The position numbers and the translations under genes are program-made. DNA of 64,000 bases from Salinigranum salinum. Lineage in GTDB: Archaea; Halobacteriota; Halobacteria; Halobacteriales; Haloferacaceae. Location of the stretch: positions 1,798,001-1,862,000 of the forward strand of contig NZ_VTOJ01000001.1 in assembly GCF_009176545.1 (NCBI RefSeq). The letters are read 5' to 3'. Positions 45,841 to 54,901 of this stretch are shown here, one piece after another; positions within the stretch are counted from its first letter, which is position 1; each line of letters begins with the position of its first letter. Below the pieces are notes generated by a model, which was given only the letters and a program-made list of their open reading frames with translations, was not told the origin of the DNA and did not search any database.

Positions 45841-46155
45841 ATGGGGACGGGTTCGACCTCGGTACAGGTGCGGTCGACGCCGGACCAGACCAGGGCGGCG
45901 CTCCGGGAGGTGCTCGTGAGGTCGCGCGGCAGTGAGAACCGCACCCGGCTCCTCCGCGCGCTGGCCGACCGCCCGCGGAACGCGAACCGGCTCGCCGAGG
46001 CGCTCGACCTAGATTACAAGACCGTCCGTCACCACCTCTCCGTGCTGGAAGAGGCCGATGCGGTGGCCCGGAGTGGCGACGGCTACGGGGCCGTGTACGT
46101 CCCGACCGCGGGGGCGCGACAGCACTGGGACCTCGTCGATCCGGACGACGACTGA
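45841..46155 (+). CDS. Small winged-helix (ArsR-like) regulator
   Basis: A 104-residue DNA-binding protein: residues 30-95 form a winged helix (RTRLLRALADRPRNANRLAE, LDLDYKTVRHHLSVLEEADAV, then wing GDGYGAVYVPT). It lies 2 bp downstream of the DUF4397 lipoprotein gene, so it is co-transcribed. It may be an autoregulator of the surface protein, which is inference only. No metal-binding Cys pair is present. Confidence 0.82.
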   Translation: MGTGSTSVQVRSTPDQTRAALREVLVRSRGSENRTRLLRALADRPRNANRLAEALDLDYKTVRHHLSVLEEADAVARSGDGYGAVYVPTAGARQHWDLVDPDDD

Positions 46156-46280
46156 CGGTCGGGCTCCCGACGGTGGGCCGGCTCCCCTCCGTCGCCACAC
46201 TCGGAGACGAGCCCGTGGTGTCCCTGCCGCAGTGATGGAGCGGGGACAAGGCCTTTGTCGGTCCCGCGACCATCGCCGCC

Positions 46281-46823
46281 GTGCACCGCCGGGCTCTCCT
46301 CGTGACCGTCTGCGTCGGCCTCTCCGGCCTCGCCGGCTGTCACGCGGTCCGACGGACGCTCTCGGGCGGCCTGGACCTCGTCGGCGTCGACTCGCGCGTC
46401 CACCCCGCAGCCGTCCCGTACGTCGAAGGCGGCGTGTCCACCGGCGACCCGTGGGCACGGTTCGCGCTGTACCGAGCCGCCCCGCCGACAGAGCCGTTTA
46501 CCGCGGCGGGGCGCGACGCCGGGCTGTCGGTCGACGACGCCGCGCTCGAACACGCCGTCGTCGTCCTCGCGGAGGTGCGGAATCCACCGCAGGCCGCCGC
46601 TCAGCTCGAACCCAGTCCCGACCAGCGGGTGACGTGGAACAGGTGGGACCAGCTCCGGGTGCCGTTGCGACGGCGACCTGTCGAGCGACCGGAGTCGTCG
46701 CCCACCGTGACGACGGCCGTGATGACCTGTCGGTGCCCCGCCGACCCGGCGTCGGCGTACGTGACCGTCGAATCCGACTCGGGACGAGCGTGGAACAGCT
46801 TCGTCGCGGACGCCGTCGTGTGA
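46281..46823 (+). CDS. Secreted lipoprotein, paralogue of the protein at 43623
   Basis: A 180-residue protein with GTG start MHRRALLVTVCVGLSGLAGC; the lipobox LAGC ends at residue 20. It shares VVVLAEVR and QLRVPL with the upstream paralogue. The mature part is soluble with no known domain. A T-rich TTTGTCGG before the start may be a weak promoter. The two lipoprotein genes bracket the DUF4397/winged-helix pair. Confidence 0.65.
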   Translation: MHRRALLVTVCVGLSGLAGCHAVRRTLSGGLDLVGVDSRVHPAAVPYVEGGVSTGDPWARFALYRAAPPTEPFTAAGRDAGLSVDDAALEHAVVVLAEVRNPPQAAAQLEPSPDQRVTWNRWDQLRVPLRRRPVERPESSPTVTTAVMTCRCPADPASAYVTVESDSGRAWNSFVADAVV

Positions 46824-46935
46824 ATCGGGCACCAGTTCGTCGCCACGACCGACGTGGACGACGCGTTACAGTCGCCACGGCCGGACCGACCGCGACACCA
46901 CCGTTTTGATATACGTCCGGCGGCAGGAACCGAGT

Positions 46936-49900
46936 ATGAGTATGGACACGGACGAGGTCTCCGACCAGTACAGCCCCGCGGACGTCGAGTCCACGGTGGA
47001 GTCGTACTGGGACGACCACGACGCGTACGAGGCGGCGAAGGCGGCCCACGCCGACGACCCCTCGTTCTTCTTCGTCGACGGGCCGCCGTACACCTCGGGG
47101 CAGATGCATCTGGGGACGGCGTGGAACAAGACGTTGAAAGACGCCGTCATCCGGCGCAAGCGGATGGAAGGGTTCGACGTGGCCGATCGCCCGGGCTACG
47201 ACATGCACGGTCTCCCCATCGAGGTGAAGGTCGAGGAGGAACTCGGCTTCGACTCCAAGAAGGACATCGAGGCGTACGGGATGGAGGCGTTCATCGAGGA
47301 GTGCAAGGAGTTCGCCGAGCGCAATCGGGAGAAGATGGACGAGGACTTCCAGTCGATCGGGGCGTGGATGGACTGGGAGAACCCGTACAAGACGATCTCG
47401 CCGGAGTATATGGAGGCAGCGTGGTGGGCGTTCTCGCAGGTCCACGACAACGGTCTCGTCGAGCGCGGCAAGCGCGCGATCAACCAGTGCCCGCGGTGTG
47501 AGACGGCCATCGCCGACAACGAGGTCGAGTACCACGAGATCGAGTCGCCGTCGATCTACGTGAAGTTCCCCCTCCGAGAGCGAGAGGGACAGCTCGTCGT
47601 CTGGACGACGACGCCGTGGACGATCCCTGCGAACACGTTCGTGGCTGTCGACGGGGAGATGACGTATCAGGCCGTCCGCGCCGAGAAGGACGGCGAGAGC
47701 GAGGTGCTCTACCTCGCCGAGCCCTGCGTCGAGGAGGTGCTAAAGAAGGGCCGCTACACCGACTACGAGGTGGTCGACGAACTCACGGGCGAGGAGATGG
47801 TCGGCTGGACGTACGACCACCCCCTCGCCGAGGAGGTGCCGGACCACGCCACCTTCGAGGGAGCCGGACAGGTCTACACGGCGGCGTACGTCGAGGCCGA
47901 CCGGACTGGACTCGTACACTCCGCGCCCGGCCACGGGCAAGAAGACTTCGAGCGCGGGCAGGAACTCGGCCTCGACGTCTTCTCGCCCGTCCGGGGCGAC
48001 GGGACGTTTACCCGGGAGGCAGGCGACTACGCGGGCACGTTCGTCCGCGACGCCAACGACGACATCGTCGCCGACCTCGACGCGAAGGGACTGCTCCTCC
48101 ACTCGGGCACCCACCACCACCGCTACGGGCAGTGCTGGCGGTGCGACACGGACATCGTCTTCCTGGCGACGGACCAGTGGTTCATCACGGTCACCGACGT
48201 CAAGGAGGAGTTGCTGGCGAACATCGACGACTCCGAGTGGTTCCCGTCGTGGGCGCGCGACAACCGGTTCAGGAACTTCGTCGCGGACGCACCCGACTGG
48301 AACGTCTCCCGACAGCGGTACTGGGGCATCCCGCTCCCGATCTGGGTACCTCGGGGCGAGGAGTACACCACAGAGGACATCCTCGTCGTCGGCACGCGCG
48401 AGGAACTGGCGGAGCGAGTCGATCAGGACGTCGATCCCGACGAACTCGATCTGCACCGCCCCTCGGTCGATCCCCTCACCATCACCGAGGACGGCACGAC
48501 GTACGAGCGCGTCCCGGACGTCTTCGACGTCTGGATCGACTCCTCGGTGGCGACGTGGGGGACGCTCGACTATCCGTCCTCCGGAGACGACGAGCCGTGG
48601 CCCGCCGACCTCATCATCGAGGCGCACGACCAGACCCGCGGCTGGTTCTGGTCGCAGCTGGGTATGGGCACGGCTTCAGTCGGCGAGGTTCCGTACGAGC
48701 AGGTGTTGATGCACGGCTTCGCCAACGACAGCGACGGGCGGAAGATGTCGAAGTCGCTTGGGAACATCGTCACGCCGCAGGAGGCGATCGATCGGTTCGG
48801 CCGTGATCCCTTGCGAGCGTACCTGCTCTCGCACAACCAGCACGGCGAGGACCTCGCCTTCGAGTGGGACGGGCTCGCCGAGACCCAGTCGAAGCTCAAC
48901 ATCTTCTGGAACGTCTTCCGCTTCCCGCTGTCGTACATGGCACTCGACGGCTACGACCCCGCCGACGCCTCGCTGGACGACGGCGACCTGACCGTGGTCG
49001 ACGAGTGGGTGCTCTCGCGACTGCAGTCGGTGAAACGCGAGGTCGACGACGCCTGGGGCGACTACCGCGTCCACGACGCGCTCACGTCCGTCCTCGACTT
49101 CGTCACGAGCGACGTCTCGCGCTTCTACGTGAAGGCGATCCGCGAGCGGATGTGGGAGGAGGAGGATTCGGCGTCGAAGCGCGGCGCGTACGCCACCCTC
49201 GCGACGGTGCTCGACGAGGTCGTCAGGCTCGTCGCTCCCTTCACGCCCTACCTCGCCGAGCGGATGTACCAGCGGCTCGACGGCGAGGCGACGACGGTCC
49301 ACGCGCTGTCGGCCCCGACGGTGGACGAGGAGCACCACCACCCCGCTCTCGAAGCGGAGATGGCGGTCCTCCGTCGCGTCGAGGAAGCGGCGGCGAATGC
49401 CCGGCAGCAAGGGGGGAGAAAGCTCCGGTGGCCCGTCCCGCGGGTCGTCGTCGAGTCCGACGACGAGGACGTCCGAGGAGCCATCGAGTCGCTCTCCGAC
49501 CTCTTCGCCGATCGAGTCAACGCCCGGTCGGTCGACGTCGTCGAGGCGTTCGACGAACTCGTCGAACACGCGGAGCCGCGGATGGACGTCATCGGCCCCG
49601 CGTTCGGTGCCGACGCACAGACGCTCATGAGGGCAGTCGAGGGTGCTACCCGTGACGCGCTCGACGGTGACGCCGACGACGGGACGCTGTCGGTGATGGT
49701 CGACGGCGACGAGTACGAACTCACCGCCGACATGATCGAGTGGCGTGCCGAACCTCCCGAAAACGTCTCCGCCGCCGCGTTCGAGTCGGGCACGGTGTAC
49801 GTCGACACGGCGTTGACCGAGGAGATCGAGGCCGAGGGGTACGCCCGTGACGTCGTCCGCCGGGTTCAGGAGATGCGCAAGCGGCTCGACCTGGCCGTCG

Positions 49901-50121
49901 ACGAGGAGATCCGAACGGCGATCGCCGTCTCCGACGAGCGGGTCGCCGATCTCGTCGACCGCCACCGCGACCTCGTCGCCGAGGAGACGCGAACGGAGTC
50001 GTTCGTCGACCTCGGTGGTCCGGCGGACGAGGAGCTGGACCTCGTCGAGGAGTGGGACGTCGAGGGCGTCTCGGTGACCATCGGTATCGACCGGATCGAA
50101 GCGGAGCAGCGGACGGCCTGA
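46936..50121 (+). CDS. ileS: Isoleucyl-tRNA synthetase
   Basis: A 1061-residue class Ia synthetase charging tRNA-Ile. The HIGH motif is HLGT at 58-61 (GPPYTSGQMHLGTAWNK), and KMSKS is at 603-607. Editing (CP1) domain features such as TTPWTIPANTFVAV lie near 225-240. The C-terminal half contains WVLSRLQSVKREVDDAWG and the anticodon-binding helices. ATG 46936 is preferred because a TATA-like TTTTGATAT (46904-46912) lies 28 bp before it; the longer frame of 10 extra residues would put the promoter inside the coding region. Confidence 0.96.
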   Translation: MSMDTDEVSDQYSPADVESTVESYWDDHDAYEAAKAAHADDPSFFFVDGPPYTSGQMHLGTAWNKTLKDAVIRRKRMEGFDVADRPGYDMHGLPIEVKVEEELGFDSKKDIEAYGMEAFIEECKEFAERNREKMDEDFQSIGAWMDWENPYKTISPEYMEAAWWAFSQVHDNGLVERGKRAINQCPRCETAIADNEVEYHEIESPSIYVKFPLREREGQLVVWTTTPWTIPANTFVAVDGEMTYQAVRAEKDGESEVLYLAEPCVEEVLKKGRYTDYEVVDELTGEEMVGWTYDHPLAEEVPDHATFEGAGQVYTAAYVEADRTGLVHSAPGHGQEDFERGQELGLDVFSPVRGDGTFTREAGDYAGTFVRDANDDIVADLDAKGLLLHSGTHHHRYGQCWRCDTDIVFLATDQWFITVTDVKEELLANIDDSEWFPSWARDNRFRNFVADAPDWNVSRQRYWGIPLPIWVPRGEEYTTEDILVVGTREELAERVDQDVDPDELDLHRPSVDPLTITEDGTTYERVPDVFDVWIDSSVATWGTLDYPSSGDDEPWPADLIIEAHDQTRGWFWSQLGMGTASVGEVPYEQVLMHGFANDSDGRKMSKSLGNIVTPQEAIDRFGRDPLRAYLLSHNQHGEDLAFEWDGLAETQSKLNIFWNVFRFPLSYMALDGYDPADASLDDGDLTVVDEWVLSRLQSVKREVDDAWGDYRVHDALTSVLDFVTSDVSRFYVKAIRERMWEEEDSASKRGAYATLATVLDEVVRLVAPFTPYLAERMYQRLDGEATTVHALSAPTVDEEHHHPALEAEMAVLRRVEEAAANARQQGGRKLRWPVPRVVVESDDEDVRGAIESLSDLFADRVNARSVDVVEAFDELVEHAEPRMDVIGPAFGADAQTLMRAVEGATRDALDGDADDGTLSVMVDGDEYELTADMIEWRAEPPENVSAAAFESGTVYVDTALTEEIEAEGYARDVVRRVQEMRKRLDLAVDEEIRTAIAVSDERVADLVDRHRDLVAEETRTESFVDLGGPADEELDLVEEWDVEGVSVTIGIDRIEAEQRTA

Positions 50122-50203
50122 TCGGCGATCGCGCCGGGCCGGGCTGTGCTGGGCCGGGGCCGCACGGTCGGTCCGGCCGCGGTGTGATGTCGGCCGTCGG
50201 CCG

Positions 50204-52018
50204 TCAGGCTCGGTCGGCCGTCGGCTCGCACTCGAACGTCTCGAGCTGTTCCTGCAGGCTCCCGGTCTGGTCGGTGAGATCGTCGAGTCGGGACCGGATC
50301 TCGGAGATCGTGGTCGCTCTGGTCTCCGCACGGCTCGCGAGCGAGTCGCTCCGCTCCGCGACGTCCCGCGAGCGGTCAGCCACCCGCGTGATGGCGTCGA
50401 CGACCTCTTCGGTCGTCCGTGCGCCGTCGTCGGTCGCGGCGGCGACCTCGTCGACCGAGTGGTCGACGCCCTCGACGGTGTCGGTCAGGGCGGCGAAGGC
50501 CTCACCGGCGTCCGTCGTTCGGGTCTTGCCGGTCCGGAGTTGCGACCGGGTCCGCTCCATCTCCGTCTGGACGCGGTCGACGTCCTCGACCGTCCGCTCG
50601 ACCGTCCGATCGATCGCCGCCGAGTGGTCCCTGGTCGCCTCCGCCAGCGACTTGACCTCCTCGGCCACGACGGTGAACCCCTCGCTCCCGTTCGCCGCAC
50701 GCGCGGCCTCGATGTTCGCGTTCAGCGCGAGCGTGTTCGTCTGTTCGGCGATCGACTCGATGAGCTCCGTGCTCTCCGCGACGTCGTCCATCCGACCGTC
50801 GAGCGACTCGACGAGGTCCGCGAGCGTCCCGACGCTCCCTTCGATCCGCTCGATGGCGTCGACCGCCTCCGCCGCGGTCCCGGCGCCGGCCTCGACGGCC
50901 TCGGCCGCGCTGGAGGCCTCACCCGAGACCTCGTCGGCGTTGGCGGCGATCTCCTCGATCGTCGCCGACAGGGAGGTCAGCTCGTCGGTGGTGGATTCGA
51001 GCTCCGCCGCCTGTTCGCGGAGGTCCGCCGCGAACTCCCGGACGTCCCCCGCGAGCCGCTCCTGTGACTGCTCGAGCTCCGCGGCGTCGTCGTGGACCGA
51101 CCGGGTCGTCCGCTCGACGGTCGACGCGAACTGCCGGAGGTCGACGACGGTCGTGGACAGTTCGCGCGTCATCTCCTCGAAGCCGGCGCTGATCTCCCCG
51201 ATGGCCTCGATCTCGGTCTCGGCCGGCGGCGCGACGGTGAAGTCGCCCATCGAAACCGCCTCCATGGCGGACGCGAGTTCGTCGGCGCGAACCAGCAGTC
51301 GCTCGTTCAGCCGCTCGACCTCGGCTCTCGCCTCCTGGCTGTCCTCGACGTTCTGGATCTGTTCGCGGGTCTCCTCGCGCGAACGTTCGATTGAGTGCCA
51401 GTTCGACATCAGCGCCGCGGAGAGACCGAGGAGGAACACCGCGTGGACGAGCCCCCACCCCATCGGGTTCGCGATCGCGTCGGGGTGGTTGTACACCGCC
51501 CCCGGGTGGGCCATCCCGAAGAGGCTGTGCTGGATCGCCACGTAGCCGATGCCGACGGCGAACGGGATCCAGTCCTCGTAGGTCGCGATCACGCCCGCCA
51601 TGACGAAGAAGTGGAAGTGTGCCTCGATGTAGCCGCCGGAGAAGTAGACCAGGAGCGCCGAACTCGTCATCAGCCCGATCGAGGCGATCGCGGTCCGCAC
51701 ACGCCGCGAGAGCCGCGGCCACCACGCCAGCAGCGCCAGTCCGATCACCGCACCGACGCCGAGGAGGAGGTGTTCGAGGGGGACGGCGGTGAGGGTCGCG
51801 CCGGTGACGTACGGCTCGGTCCCAGTGTAGCTCCCGAGCAGGAACAGGAGGGGCGCGTGAACCACTAGGAGGAGGACGATGTTGCGGTGACGGGCGTTCC
51901 AGGCGTCCGCCGGGATCGAATCGCCACGTGGGACGTATCTGACGAGATCCGAGAACGTCCGTCGTGCGGCCTGCACACCGGGGGCTCGGGCCGGTTCGTC
52001 CGGGGCGATCGTTGTCAT
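50204..52018 (-). CDS. Methyl-accepting chemotaxis-type transducer with six-helix membrane sensor
   Basis: A 604-residue protein. The first 220 residues hold about six membrane helices with a conserved sensor motif GYIEAHFHFFVMAG near residue 130 and HSLFGM further on. Next is a HAMP-like segment (about 245-290), then a long coiled coil ending in the signalling tip IAEQTNTLALNANIEAARA with EVKSLAEATRDHS and its antiparallel partner. No periplasmic domain is present. The His-rich HFHFF could hold haem or metal. ATG 52018 was chosen; GTG 52027 is possible. Partner CheW/CheA genes are not in the window. Confidence 0.9.
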   Translation of the reverse strand: MTTIAPDEPARAPGVQAARRTFSDLVRYVPRGDSIPADAWNARHRNIVLLLVVHAPLLFLLGSYTGTEPYVTGATLTAVPLEHLLLGVGAVIGLALLAWWPRLSRRVRTAIASIGLMTSSALLVYFSGGYIEAHFHFFVMAGVIATYEDWIPFAVGIGYVAIQHSLFGMAHPGAVYNHPDAIANPMGWGLVHAVFLLGLSAALMSNWHSIERSREETREQIQNVEDSQEARAEVERLNERLLVRADELASAMEAVSMGDFTVAPPAETEIEAIGEISAGFEEMTRELSTTVVDLRQFASTVERTTRSVHDDAAELEQSQERLAGDVREFAADLREQAAELESTTDELTSLSATIEEIAANADEVSGEASSAAEAVEAGAGTAAEAVDAIERIEGSVGTLADLVESLDGRMDDVAESTELIESIAEQTNTLALNANIEAARAANGSEGFTVVAEEVKSLAEATRDHSAAIDRTVERTVEDVDRVQTEMERTRSQLRTGKTRTTDAGEAFAALTDTVEGVDHSVDEVAAATDDGARTTEEVVDAITRVADRSRDVAERSDSLASRAETRATTISEIRSRLDDLTDQTGSLQEQLETFECEPTADRA

Positions 52019-52211
52019 GGTTGTCACTGTCCCGTGTTCGTCAAATCGATTGTGTCCCGCGTATCACGTTTGAAACCTACGGAGTCGATCCCGACGGCCG
52101 ATGGCCGACGTCCCGGCTCGGCCACGCACGGGTCTCGGACGCGACCCGAGAGCCGCGTCATTAATCACGACAAACATTTTTGACCCAGTTGGCCGTCTGG
52201 TACTACGCGAC

Positions 52212-53213
52212 ATGAAGAAACTCATCAACGAGCCGGCGGACGTAGTGGACGAGATGCTCGAGGGGATGGTCGCGGCGTATCCGGACCGGGTACGCCGCCT
52301 GGACGGGATCGAGATCCTCGTGAGGGACGACGCGCCGGTCGACGGCAAAGTGGGCATCGTCTCCGGTGGGGGCTCCGGTCACGAGCCGACACACGCGGGT
52401 TACCTCGGCGAGGGGATGCTCGACGGGGCGGCGGCGGGCGAGGTGTTCACCTCCCCCACCGCGGACCAGCTCCAGGAGATGATCGAGGCGTGTGACGGGG
52501 GCGCCGGCGTGCTCTGCGTGGTGAAGAACTACGAGGGCGACGTGATGAACTTCGACACCGCGGCCGAACTCGCGGCGATGGAGGGCGTCGACGTCGAGCA
52601 GGTCGTGGTGAACGACGACGTGGCCGTCGAGGACTCGCTGTACACCTCGGGACGGCGGGGCGTCTGCGGGACGATCCTGGTCCACAAGGTCGCCGGAGCG
52701 AAGGCCCACCAGGGCGGCGACCTCCAGGAGGTGAAGGTGGTCGCGGAGAAGGTCATCGACAACGTCGGGACGATGGGGATGGCGCTCACGTCCTGCGTCA
52801 CGCCGGAGAAGGGCGAACCGACGTTCGATCTCGGCGACGAGGAGATCGAACTCGGCATCGGTATCCACGGCGAACCCGGCACGGAGCGCACCGACATGAT
52901 GAGCGCGGACGAGATCACGGAACACCTCACGGAGAACGTCCTCGCGGACCTCGACCTCGACGAGGGGCAGGAGGTCGTCACCATCGTCAACGGGATGGGT
53001 GGCACGCCGCTTTCGGAACTGTTCATCGTCAACCGCAAACTGCAGGAGATCGTCGACGACCACGGCCTGGAGACGTGGGACGCGTGGGTCGGCGACTACA
53101 TGACCTCGCTGGACATGATGGGCTGTTCCGTCACGGTGTGTGCCGTCGACGACGAGCTCAAGGAACTGCTCGCACACCCCTGTGACACGCCCGCACTGAC
53201 GGTCCGCGACTGA
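52212..53213 (+). CDS. dhaK: Dihydroxyacetone kinase, subunit DhaK
   Basis: A 333-residue dihydroxyacetone-binding subunit of the PEP-dependent kinase. The substrate is held covalently by His219 in GIHGEPG. The phosphate/backbone loop GGGSGHEPTHAGY lies near 51-63, and VVKNYEGDVMNFD and NGMGGTPLSELFI are family blocks. A plausible A/T-rich promoter CATTAATCACG is at about 52157-52167, predicting a short leader. It starts the operon dhaK-dhaL-dhaM (gaps 51 and 0 bp). Confidence 0.95.
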   Translation: MKKLINEPADVVDEMLEGMVAAYPDRVRRLDGIEILVRDDAPVDGKVGIVSGGGSGHEPTHAGYLGEGMLDGAAAGEVFTSPTADQLQEMIEACDGGAGVLCVVKNYEGDVMNFDTAAELAAMEGVDVEQVVVNDDVAVEDSLYTSGRRGVCGTILVHKVAGAKAHQGGDLQEVKVVAEKVIDNVGTMGMALTSCVTPEKGEPTFDLGDEEIELGIGIHGEPGTERTDMMSADEITEHLTENVLADLDLDEGQEVVTIVNGMGGTPLSELFIVNRKLQEIVDDHGLETWDAWVGDYMTSLDMMGCSVTVCAVDDELKELLAHPCDTPALTVRD

Positions 53214-53264
53214 GCCGGCGGGCGCGGCCCCTACCCTTATTTCACTGCCGACTGATTCCGACGC

Positions 53265-53981
53265 ATGGCAGACACGGACGTCCAGGTGGCGGCACTGCAC
53301 GCGGCGCTCGAGAACGTCGCCGACCGACTCGCCGAGGAGAAGACCTATCTGACGGACCTCGACTCGGCCATCGGCGACGCCGACCACGGGGCGAACATGA
53401 ACCGCGGCTTCCAGACCGTCCTTGAGCAGACGGCGGGGATGGACGGCGACCCCTCCGAGATCGTCAAGGCGGCCGGCAAGGCGATCTTGAGCGAGGTCGG
53501 CGGCGCGGCAGGGCCGCTGTACGGCGGGTCGATCATGATGGCCAGCGGGGAACTCGACGAGGGGATCACGGCGGAGACGACCGTGGCGTTCGCCGAGACG
53601 TACCTCGAGAAGCTCCAGGACCGCGGCGGGGCGGAGGTCGGTCAGAAGACGATGGTCGACGCCGTCACCCCGGCGGTCCACACGTACAAGAAGTCGATCG
53701 AACAGGACGACCTCCCGCCCCTCGAAGCACTGGCGAAGGCGGTCGACGCCGCCGAGCGCGGCGTGAACTTCACCGTCCCACTCCGCGCGACGAAAGGACG
53801 GGCCTCCTATCTGGGGTGGCGGTCGGTCGGTCACCAGGACCCCGGTGCGACGTCGACGCTGTTCATCCTCGAGGAACTCCTGAAGACGGCCCGGGAGTTC
53901 CTCGACGGCGATCTCGATCCGGACACACACGACGCCACGTCGCCGACGATCCCCGACGACGGCGCGGACGAGGAGGCGTAG
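53265..53981 (+). CDS. dhaL: Dihydroxyacetone kinase, subunit DhaL
   Basis: A 238-residue ADP-binding subunit that passes phosphate from DhaM to dihydroxyacetone on DhaK. The nucleotide/Mg loop is DSAIGDADHGANM (residues 33-45). The next block is GGAAGPLYGGSIMMASGE. The last 30 residues are an acidic tail DPDTHDATSPTIPDDGADE. CCCTTATTT (53234-53242) is 27 bp before the ATG, so an internal promoter is possible as well as the operon promoter. Confidence 0.94.
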   Translation: MADTDVQVAALHAALENVADRLAEEKTYLTDLDSAIGDADHGANMNRGFQTVLEQTAGMDGDPSEIVKAAGKAILSEVGGAAGPLYGGSIMMASGELDEGITAETTVAFAETYLEKLQDRGGAEVGQKTMVDAVTPAVHTYKKSIEQDDLPPLEALAKAVDAAERGVNFTVPLRATKGRASYLGWRSVGHQDPGATSTLFILEELLKTAREFLDGDLDPDTHDATSPTIPDDGADEEA

Positions 53982-54368
53982 ATGGTCGGTCTCGTCGTCG
54001 TCTCGCACTCGGCGAAAGCCGCGGAGGGGATCTGCGAGGTGGCCGCACAGATGGCTCCCACGGCGAGCATCGAACCGGCCGGCGGCGAGCAAGACGGGGG
54101 GCTCGGCACCTCGGTCGACCGCATCACCGCGGCGATCGAGGCCGCCGACGACGGCGACGGCGTACTCGTCCTCGTCGACCTCGGGAGCGCGGTGATGAAC
54201 GCCGAACTCGCCGTGGAGATGAGCGAGGCGAGCGACGTGCGCATCGCCGACGCGCCGGTGCTCGAGGCGGCCGTCAACGCCGCCGTGGAGGCCACCAGCA
54301 AGAAGGCGACGCTCGATTCGGTGCTCGCCGCGGCCGAAGAGGCACGCGACTACCGGAAGCTGAACTGA
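53982..54368 (+). CDS. dhaM: Dihydroxyacetone kinase phosphotransferase, DhaM (EIIA-type)
   Basis: A 128-residue phosphocarrier. The active histidine is His9 in VVVSHSAKAAEG. The rest matches the EIIA-Man-like fold (GEQDGGLGTSVDRI, VLVLVDLGSAVMNAELA). It is short, so the HPr and EI domains fused to DhaM in E. coli are missing; an HPr gene lies 48 bp downstream on the other strand, and EI is elsewhere. The ATG directly follows the dhaL TAG. Confidence 0.92.
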   Translation: MVGLVVVSHSAKAAEGICEVAAQMAPTASIEPAGGEQDGGLGTSVDRITAAIEAADDGDGVLVLVDLGSAVMNAELAVEMSEASDVRIADAPVLEAAVNAAVEATSKKATLDSVLAAAEEARDYRKLN

Positions 54369-54416
54369 GCGGACCGACGTCGCTCTCCTCCCGCGCTCGC
54401 GCCGGTCCCCGTGGAA

Positions 54417-54683
54417 CTACTCCTCGAACTCCTCGGTCGACAGCACCGCTTCGAGCGCGTCGAGGGCCGCCTCGGCGTCGTCGCCCTCGGCGACGAGTCG
54501 AACCCGCTCGCCGGACTTCACGCCGAGACCCGTCACGCCCAGCATGCTCCGGGCGTTCACCGGATCGCCGTCCTCGGGCGCGATCCGGAGGTCGCAGTCG
54601 TACTCGTTGGCGGTCTCGACGAACTTCGACGCCGGGCGGGCGTGCAGTCCCGCTTCGGGGACGACGGTGACGAGTCGTTCCAT
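54417..54683 (-). CDS. ptsH: Phosphocarrier protein HPr
   Basis: An 88-residue HPr with the active histidine in AGLHARPASKF (His14) and the regulatory region ARSMLGVTGLGVKSGE carrying Ser46. It passes phosphate from enzyme I to DhaM and other PTS proteins. It is convergent with the dhaKLM operon, so its link is functional and not transcriptional. No ptsI gene is visible here. TATA-like GGCTAACAGG on the minus strand (about 54703-54712) lies 25 bp upstream. Confidence 0.93.
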   Translation of the reverse strand: MERLVTVVPEAGLHARPASKFVETANEYDCDLRIAPEDGDPVNARSMLGVTGLGVKSGERVRLVAEGDDAEAALDALEAVLSTEEFEE

Positions 54684-54901
54684 ACCGATCGAGCGGTGAG
54701 CAGCCTGTTAGCCGCTTCGGTCACGGCCGCGGTCACCAGTCCTCACGGCGGCCGAGCGTGCGCTGGCCGAGGCTGAACCCCGCGGCGAACACGACGACGC
54801 CCTCCCGCGGGGCTTCCGAGACGCACCGGACCGGTCCGCGAGCCGACCGCGACGTGCTCGGCGGTCCGAAGAGTCAAGCCCACTCGGACCAACGACATGT
54901 G

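Noticed and set aside
44381..46273. A 630-residue minus-strand frame opposite the DUF4397 gene
   Set aside because: Its repeat pattern simply mirrors the DUF4397 repeats.
54758..54901. An upstream in-frame extension of the GlpA paralogue
   Set aside because: The natural FAD-binding start (THRTDVLVIGGG) begins at ATG 54902, and the extra 48 residues are shadow-like.
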